The position numbers and the translations under genes were made by a program. The notes beneath the pieces were generated by a model, which was not told where the DNA came from, ran no database searches, and worked only from the letters and a program-made list of their open reading frames with translations. A stretch of 7,341 nt of DNA from an uncultured Ruminococcus sp. Lineage in GTDB: Bacteria > Bacillota > Clostridia > Oscillospirales > CAG-272. Positions 1 through 4,979 of the stretch are shown one piece after another. The first letter of the stretch is position 1. Each line of letters begins with the position of its first letter. The stretch spans positions 1 to 7,341 of the forward strand of contig CADBTH010000020.1 in assembly GCA_902797495.1 (NCBI GenBank), read 5' to 3'.

Positions 1-866
1 GCGTTTGAAAACGAATACTCCGTGAAAAGATCGAGCGCGAGCGGCATCAGGCAGAATACGAGGTACGCGCCGCACGAGACGAAGGCGAGCGCCGACGGGG
101 GCGGCAGAACGATCTTTGGGTCGTAGACGATGCGCGCCGTTCCGAGAGATGCACCGCACACCGTCGCCGCAGCCGCGGCGAACATTGCAACGACGTAGAC
201 TCTGTCTCTGTTGTCGAACCGGTAGATCGAAAACGCCCGTCTTCCCCTCAGAAGGCTCCCGCGGCTCCTCATCGAATCGGAGGACGCGACGAACGATTCT
301 ACCGTCCTCGTGATGAGAGCTGAGACGAGCGAGACGGAATTCTTTATCCTTTTGAAAAGATTTCCCTGCCCCGCGCCTTTTCCGAGCGCGCGCCTTGCGG
401 AATTGATCTGCGAGGCGTCTTTTTTTATTTTCGGCACGGTTCTGAGTAGGATCGAAAGGAAAAGGGACAGACGCGGGCTGACCCTGCCGAAAAGATAGAC
501 CGTTTTGTCTGACGGAAAGACCCTGAAGAGGGACGAGAACCACATTACGACCGAGGATATTTTAAGCCCCGTGACCGCGCCGAACACGATAGATTCGAGG
601 GTGATATTGTTTCCGATAAAGTTTTTCCCGAGCACCGTCACGCCGAAATGAGTGTACGAGGCGTAATAGAGCGCAAACAGGGCGGAGAGCGCGACGAGCG
701 CCGAGTTGAATACGACGGCGCGTTTTCCGTTTTTCTTCACGCTGTACGCGAACGAGCAAACGAACGATACCGCGACGAAGGCGGGGCTGTTGAATATCGC
801 GGAAGCAGCTATGACAAAGGCGTAAAAAATGAAATTCACCGCGGGGTGACATTGTTCGAATCCCAC
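1..866 (-). CDS. ECF transporter transmembrane component T (second copy), 3' end cut by window edge
   Basis: This is an energy-coupling factor T subunit, the membrane scaffold that couples ATP hydrolysis to movement of the S component. Reading down from 866 gives 288 codons with no stop; the C-terminus lies just beyond base 1. The start is GTG at 864-866, 7 nt after a GGGGAGG site; a GTG at 870-872 is in frame but only 1 nt from that site. It opens MGFEQCHPAVNF, matching the start of the other T gene of this operon (CHPSVNF). Hydrophobic helices lie near residues 10-45, 50-70, 92-115 and, at the C-terminus, 224-285. The two cytoplasmic coupling-helix Arg motifs appear as SARRALG (156-162) and MRSRGS (199-204), the second with Ser in place of Ala in A-R-G. 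It starts 2 nt after the S-component stop codon. It is clearly homologous to the T gene at 3186-4070 but strongly diverged. ATG-only gene calling would miss it. Confidence 0.92.
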   Translation of the reverse strand, partial: MGFEQCHPAVNFIFYAFVIAASAIFNSPAFVAVSFVCSFAYSVKKNGKRAVVFNSALVALSALFALYYASYTHFGVTVLGKNFIGNNITLESIVFGAVTGLKISSVVMWFSSLFRVFPSDKTVYLFGRVSPRLSLFLSILLRTVPKIKKDASQINSARRALGKGAGQGNLFKRIKNSVSLVSALITRTVESFVASSDSMRSRGSLLRGRRAFSIYRFDNRDRVYVVAMFAAAAATVCGASLGTARIVYDPKIVLPPPSALAFVSCGAYLVFCLMPLALDLFTEYSFSN

Positions 867-868
867 CG

Positions 869-1561
869 TCACACCTCCCCGACTCCGTACTTCAGCTTCG
901 CCCTCTCGAGTTTATCGAGCAACGGTCTGCCGAGGAAGAAAACGAGAACTGCTGTAGTCGCCGCCTGGATCGCGTTGACGGGAAAGCCCGACGCAAAGGA
1001 CGCTGCGAGAGTCGACGCCGTCACCTCGGGCATTCCGAGAAACGTGTTGCAGACGTCGAGGATCGGACCGATCAGAAGAATGACCGAAAGGAAGGAGAAA
1101 AGCGCCATCGGAAGCGGCTTTTTCGGAAGCTTTCCTTTGGCGAAGGCAAATCCCGCCGCCATTCCGCCCGCGCCGTAAGCCATCATCTGCCACGGCATAT
1201 ACGCTCCCTGTCCGTAGAAGAAATTGCTGACGAGAGCGGTCACCGCCCCGACGATGAATCCGGTCTCGGGCCCCAGCGCGATCCCGGAAATGATTATGAC
1301 CGCGTACGCCGCCTTGAAATGATTTACCGGTATCGCAACGCGCCCCGCTACTGCCAGCGCGCACATGACCGCTATCATTATAAGCTCCCTCGCCTGCGGT
1401 CTCTTCCCTTCGAATTTCATGAAGAACGGGATCAGGAGCCAGACGATTATGAACGTTCCGGTCAGGTAATAGCTCCTGCCCGGTATTTTCGAGCCGAGGT
1501 AGATCGTCAGCGGTATCATCACGAGGAAGACTGCGAGAGTCGCTATCCATGATTTTTTCAT
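869..1561 (-). CDS. ECF transporter S component (substrate-binding membrane subunit), predicted corrinoid specificity
   Basis: This 230-residue, very hydrophobic protein is the substrate-specificity (S) subunit of an ECF importer. Residues 55-213 look like the normal six-helix S core. It opens with a basic loop and a helix carrying AxxxA spacing (Ala64, Ala68, Ala72), the type of motif known to contact the T subunit. The stretch NFFYGQGAYMPWQMMAYG (113-130) matches a conserved loop and helix of clostridial S components, with AYM where PWT is more usual. Two further helices (about 5-23 and 33-49) precede the core. The ATG at 1561 overlaps the ATPase stop codon (ATGA), with AAGGGG 8 nt upstream. 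The substrate cannot be read from the sequence alone. The DUF4430 and alpha-barrel genes upstream suggest cobalamin or a related corrinoid. Assignment as an S component is firm; the ligand is an inference. Confidence 0.9.
   Translation of the reverse strand: MKKSWIATLAVFLVMIPLTIYLGSKIPGRSYYLTGTFIIVWLLIPFFMKFEGKRPQARELIMIAVMCALAVAGRVAIPVNHFKAAYAVIIISGIALGPETGFIVGAVTALVSNFFYGQGAYMPWQMMAYGAGGMAAGFAFAKGKLPKKPLPMALFSFLSVILLIGPILDVCNTFLGMPEVTASTLAASFASGFPVNAIQAATTAVLVFFLGRPLLDKLERAKLKYGVGEV
874..880 (-). promoter_or_regulatory. Ribosome binding site for the second T component
   Basis: The minus strand reads GGGGAGG here, 7 nt upstream of the GTG at 864-866. It lies inside the last codons of the S-component gene, which suggests translational coupling. 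The spacing favours this GTG over the in-frame GTG at 870-872. Confidence 0.75.
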
Positions 1562-3213
1562 CTCTGCAACCCCTTATTCGCATTGTAGTTCTCCACAACG
1601 TCCTCGACGGTGACCGCCCCGTCGAATATGCCGCGGCTCATTCTGTTCGCCGCCGTCGTGTAGAAGCTGTTTCCGCCGAAGAAACGGCGAGGAGTGTCGC
1701 TCGTCAGTATCGCGCCGTCAAAGAACATACCGACAATGTCGGCGTAGCGCGCGCAGAACTCGACGTCGTGAGAGACCGCGACGACCGTTATCCCGCGCTC
1801 CTTCAGAGACCGGATCAGCTCCGCGAACGACTCTTTGAAAGCTGAGTCCATACCCTTCGTAGGCTCGTCGAGAAGGACGAGGCGCGGGTCTGTCAGAAGG
1901 ACTTTCGCTATCGCCGCCCTCTGTGCCTCGCCGCAGGAGAGGTCGTACGGATGCCTGTCAAGCAGTTCCGTTATCCCGCAGAGCTCCGCGGTCCGGATTA
2001 TCTTATCTGCGTCACGGCTCATCTCGGCGAGCTCCGCGCCGACGGTCTTCTTTACAAATAAATACTTGGGGTCCTGTGGAAGCATCGAAACGCACCCGTC
2101 GTACAGTTCACCCGCCTTATATTTTTTGATATCTTTTCCGAATATCTCTGTTTTTCCGCGGTAAGGCCTGATCTTTCCGCAGACGGCGTTCAGAAGCGTC
2201 GATTTGCCCGCTCCGTTCCCGCCGACTACAGCGTAAAAACAACCCTCGGGCACTTCCGCGTCGACCCCTTTCAGAACGTCCTTGCCGTCCTTTTCATATC
2301 TGAACCAGACTTCTTTCATCTTCAGAGCGGTCCTGCCGCCGGGAGCGTATTCGCTCACTTCCCGCTCAACGCTCTTCGCTCCGTTCGGGAAGGAGTTCTC
2401 GAGCCACGCCCTGCCGTCCCTTACGGTCAGAGGACTCTCGCCCTTGCCGGACGCCGAGTAATACGCGCGGACGGGAGCGGGCATCGCTTTGAACATCTCG
2501 TCTCCCTTCTCAAAGAGGATGCGTCCCGTATTCTGAGGGGTGTCGCACACCGTGATCCTTCCGCCGTCCATCACGACCGCGCGGTCTGCGTACGGGAAGA
2601 CGTCTTCCAGTCTGTGTTCGGATATCAGGACCGTAGTACCGAGCTCAGCGTTTATTTTTCTGACCGTGTTGAGGAAGTCGGACGCGGCGACAGGGTCGAG
2701 CTGACTCGTCGGCTCGTCGAGGATCAGCACTTCCGGGTGCATCACCATGACGGAGGCGAGAGACAGAAGCTGTTTTTCCCCGCCTGAGAGCGTCGAGACG
2801 TCTCTGTGAAACCAGTCCTGGATGCCGAAATAACACGCCATCTCCGCTACTGCGGAACGCATTCTCTTCTGATCCCAGCCGAGGCTTTCGGGGCCGAAGG
2901 CGAGCTCGTGCCATACCTTGTCCGTCACGATCTGATCGTCCACGTCCTGCATGACGAATCCGATCTTCGCCGCCTGCTCCGCTTCGGGAACGTCGCCGAG
3001 CGGAACGCCGCAGAACAAGATCTCGCCGCGTCTCCTCCCGTTGGGGGTAAGTACTGTTTTCAGGTGACGGAGCAGAGTCGTTTTTCCGCATCCGGACTTT
3101 CCGCAGAAGACTGTGAATTCCCCTTTGTTTACGGTCAGGGAAACGCCGTCGAGAGCCGCGTCGCCCGACGTCGGATATGAAAAGCTCAGATCGCTGATTT
3201 TGAAATGTTCCAC
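1558..3213 (-). CDS. ECF transporter ATP-binding protein, fused double ABC ATPase
   Basis: This 551-residue cytoplasmic ATPase fuses the two ABC domains that are often separate EcfA and EcfA' subunits. Half 1: Walker A GKSGCGKTT (38-46), Q-loop Gln89 in QDVDDQ, a typical ECF motif, signature LSGGE (142-146), Walker B ending LILDEP (163-168), H-loop His200. Half 2: Walker A GGNGAGKST (331-339), Q-loop Gln380 in LPQDP, signature LSCGE (425-429), Walker B ending LLDEP (447-451), His482. Both halves keep the catalytic Glu, so both sites should be competent. A linker (about 215-295) joins them. The frame is open upstream to about 3732, but that stretch is Arg-rich shadow sequence. The true start is GTG at 3211-3213, 7 nt after GGGAGG, giving MEHFKISDLSFSYP, a normal ABC N-terminus. 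It overlaps the upstream T gene by 28 nt and the S gene by 4 nt. Confidence 0.95.
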   Translation of the reverse strand: MEHFKISDLSFSYPTSGDAALDGVSLTVNKGEFTVFCGKSGCGKTTLLRHLKTVLTPNGRRRGEILFCGVPLGDVPEAEQAAKIGFVMQDVDDQIVTDKVWHELAFGPESLGWDQKRMRSAVAEMACYFGIQDWFHRDVSTLSGGEKQLLSLASVMVMHPEVLILDEPTSQLDPVAASDFLNTVRKINAELGTTVLISEHRLEDVFPYADRAVVMDGGRITVCDTPQNTGRILFEKGDEMFKAMPAPVRAYYSASGKGESPLTVRDGRAWLENSFPNGAKSVEREVSEYAPGGRTALKMKEVWFRYEKDGKDVLKGVDAEVPEGCFYAVVGGNGAGKSTLLNAVCGKIRPYRGKTEIFGKDIKKYKAGELYDGCVSMLPQDPKYLFVKKTVGAELAEMSRDADKIIRTAELCGITELLDRHPYDLSCGEAQRAAIAKVLLTDPRLVLLDEPTKGMDSAFKESFAELIRSLKERGITVVAVSHDVEFCARYADIVGMFFDGAILTSDTPRRFFGGNSFYTTAANRMSRGIFDGAVTVEDVVENYNANKGLQR

Positions 3214-4070
3214 GATATAACCTCCCTGATATGCATGACCGTCGGGGTCAGAAGTAAGATACAGTACGCGGCAAGACCCGCCGCGTTCGCGCCGGAGAGA
3301 GGCGCGAAATACCTTTCGGGCAAAAAGACCGCGCGCGTCGCGCCGCGGAAGGCGAAGGCGATGACCGCCGCCGCGAGGGCGGCCACGAGGATCATCAGCG
3401 CGCCGTCGCGCCGTCTGAAGCCGTATACGGAGAACGAAGTCCTCTTCCCCGTTCCGTATCCTCTCGCCCTCATCGAGTCGCCGGTAGTGACGCTCCCTTC
3501 GAGCGAGAGCGATGCGAGCGCTCCGAGGGCGGACGCGCCGGAGCGCGCTCTTTCCGACAGCTTTTCGGCGCCTCCCTTTCCTATGGAAAGCCTTGCAGAC
3601 ACTATCCGCTTCGCCGTCCGTATCATCTCCGGCACCATGCGGAAGACGGTCACGAGAAGGATCGAGAGCGCCGGCGCGACCCCTCCGAAAAGGCAGGTTA
3701 TTTTTTCGCCCGTCATCACCTTGTTCCAGCATCCGAACCAGAGCATCGTTATCACGAAAACGGACGCTATCGACGCGCCGTAGATCAGCGCTTCGAGAGT
3801 GTATGGTCTTGAGAAGAGTTTAAATAAAACGGTATCGCCGCGCGTGTTAAAGACAGGATTTATGAATGAAATAAAGCAGAACAGCAGAAGGAGCCTCAGA
3901 AACGACTTAATACTCTTTTTGCCGTTCAGAAGAACGTAGTACGTACCCGACGAGACGATCCCCGCGGCGATATACGCGGGGTGCTGAAAGACTGCCCCGA
4001 AGCAGATCGCGAGGATGAAAAAGACGAAGTTGACCGAAGGGTGACATTTTGAAAAAGCGTCGTGCGTCAT
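3186..4070 (-). CDS. ECF transporter transmembrane component T (first copy)
   Basis: This 294-residue protein is the membrane coupling subunit of the ECF importer. It has hydrophobic helices at about 13-48, 55-72, 93-116, 131-147, and, at the C-terminus, 224-242 and 261-282. Between them lies a basic cytoplasmic region with the two expected Arg motifs: SARLSIG (158-164) and MRARGYG (200-206), the latter a canonical A-R-G. The central segment containing TLEALIYG and APALSILL is typical of T subunits. The ATG at 4070 lies 4 nt after the stop of the DUF4430 gene, with only a weak GGAG at about 10 nt, so translation is probably coupled. Its 3' end overlaps the ATPase start by 28 nt. With the GTG-started T gene at the left edge, this operon encodes two T subunits; this one is nearer the family consensus. 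Confidence 0.93.
   Translation of the reverse strand: MTHDAFSKCHPSVNFVFFILAICFGAVFQHPAYIAAGIVSSGTYYVLLNGKKSIKSFLRLLLLFCFISFINPVFNTRGDTVLFKLFSRPYTLEALIYGASIASVFVITMLWFGCWNKVMTGEKITCLFGGVAPALSILLVTVFRMVPEMIRTAKRIVSARLSIGKGGAEKLSERARSGASALGALASLSLEGSVTTGDSMRARGYGTGKRTSFSVYGFRRRDGALMILVAALAAAVIAFAFRGATRAVFLPERYFAPLSGANAAGLAAYCILLLTPTVMHIREVISWNISKSAI
3221..3226 (-). promoter_or_regulatory. Ribosome binding site fixing the GTG start of the ATPase
   Basis: The minus strand reads GGGAGG, 7 nt before the GTG at 3211-3213. It sits inside the 3' end of the upstream T gene. It supports a start at 3213 over the long upstream open frame, whose translation is not ABC-like. Confidence 0.8.
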
Positions 4071-4074
4071 ACCG

Positions 4075-4932
4075 TCACCACTCCGCGCCGACGTCGGCGC
4101 CGTACCCTTCGCACGAATAGATCCACTCGACCGTCTCTCCGCCGCGGAGCTTGAATTCGGAACAGCCGTAGTTCGGAACGACCCCGTTCACTTTGTATAT
4201 CCATCCGGATTCGTCGCCGCAATCGAACTCATACAGGTAACCTATGCCCTCGATATACGCGCTGTTGTAGATCGGAGTCCAGCTGAATTCGAGCTGGATG
4301 CCGTATTTGTCGCAGACGTGTTTCAGCGCTTCGAAAACGCTCTCTCCTTCTTCGATCTCCACCGTGACGGCGGGCAGTATACACCCGTCCTTCGGAAGAT
4401 ACGGCTTCTTCGCCGCCTCTAATCTGTCTGAGTTTTCAATTGCGGTGTCGCACCGTATCGAGACCGTACAGGTCGGGACCGGGACGGTTTCTTCCTCTTT
4501 TTCGGGCTCCGCAGCCTTTTCCGTCACCGCCTCCGTCGTCGCCCCGGGCGATTTTCCGCCGTCCGCCTTGCCGGTAGTCTCAGGCGCCTTCCCGCCGCCG
4601 CTGCTCGCCGGGGAGACGGGGGCGGGAGAAACGATCTCTTCCGTCTTCGTGACAAGATATGTCTCGTCTTCCGTTTCGACAGCCGAAGAGGCATCCGTTT
4701 CCTCTTCGAGCCGTTCCGTGCCGACGGTTTTCGCCGCAGGCTTCTTTTTGTCTTCGACTCTGTCCGTCGCGCTCTCGCCCGGGTCTGACTCCGTTTCGGA
4801 GACGAAAGACGAGTCGGTCTCCGGCACGGCGCTCTCGCCGCGCTTGGCGTTCACGACGAAAACGACCGACGCCGCCGCGATCAGGGCGATGACGAGCACC
4901 ATCAGAACGTTTGCGATATTCTTCTTTTTCAC
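4075..4932 (-). CDS. Membrane-anchored DUF4430 (transcobalamin-like) protein
   Basis: This 285-residue protein appears built to hold a small beta domain outside the membrane. Residues 2-5 are basic (KKKN) and 7-28 form one hydrophobic helix with no lipobox Cys, so a signal anchor is likely. Residues 30-150 are a low-complexity linker rich in Glu, Thr, Ser, Pro and Lys, probably a wall-spanning spacer. Residues 154-275 are a DUF4430/PF14478 domain, related to the C-terminal beta domain of intrinsic factor and transcobalamin. Visible hallmarks are GESVFEAL (196-203), YNSAYIEGIGYLYEFDCG (222-239), SGWIYKVNG (242-250), PNYGCSEF (253-260) and GETVEWIYSC (265-274). Seven Cys lie in this domain. The start is GTG at 4930-4932, 9 nt after GAAAGGGGG; a GTG at 4939 is in the wrong frame. 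Known family members sit beside ECF transporters. A role in ligand hand-off to the S component is inferred. Confidence 0.9.
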   Translation of the reverse strand: MKKKNIANVLMVLVIALIAAASVVFVVNAKRGESAVPETDSSFVSETESDPGESATDRVEDKKKPAAKTVGTERLEEETDASSAVETEDETYLVTKTEEIVSPAPVSPASSGGGKAPETTGKADGGKSPGATTEAVTEKAAEPEKEEETVPVPTCTVSIRCDTAIENSDRLEAAKKPYLPKDGCILPAVTVEIEEGESVFEALKHVCDKYGIQLEFSWTPIYNSAYIEGIGYLYEFDCGDESGWIYKVNGVVPNYGCSEFKLRGGETVEWIYSCEGYGADVGAEW

Positions 4933-4941
4933 AGGTCACCG

Positions 4942-4950
4942 CCCCCTTTC
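4942..4950 (-). promoter_or_regulatory. Ribosome binding site for the membrane-anchored DUF4430 gene
   Basis: The minus strand reads GAAAGGGGG, ending 9 nt before the GTG at 4930-4932. It lies in the 47-nt gap after the large dockerin protein, the only true intergenic gap in the window. No U-tract terminator or promoter pair is convincing in that gap. Confidence 0.6.
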
Positions 4951-4979
4951 GGTCAGATTCGGATGAATTGATAAGTATC

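Noticed and set aside
562..852. Minus-strand 96-codon open frame starting MSPRGEFHF
   Set aside because: It is an alternate frame within the left T gene, whose own frame has conserved membrane helices and T-subunit motifs.
648..1178. Plus-strand 176-codon open frame
   Set aside because: It is antisense across the junction of the S and left T genes, with no family resemblance or ribosome binding site.
912..1598. Minus-strand 228-codon frame over the S component
   Set aside because: It is a polar, Arg/Asp-rich alternate frame; the S-component frame is the one with membrane helices and conserved motifs.
3214..3732. Open 173-codon N-terminal extension of the fused ATPase up to 3732
   Set aside because: The translation is Arg-rich and low in hydrophobic order, it lies antisense-free inside the T gene in another frame, and a GTG with a strong ribosome binding site at 3213 gives a normal ABC N-terminus.
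4298..4966. Plus-strand 222-codon Ser/Thr/Ala-rich open frame
   Set aside because: It is antisense to the low-complexity linker of the DUF4430 gene; the Ser/Val richness is the complement of the Glu/Thr codons there.
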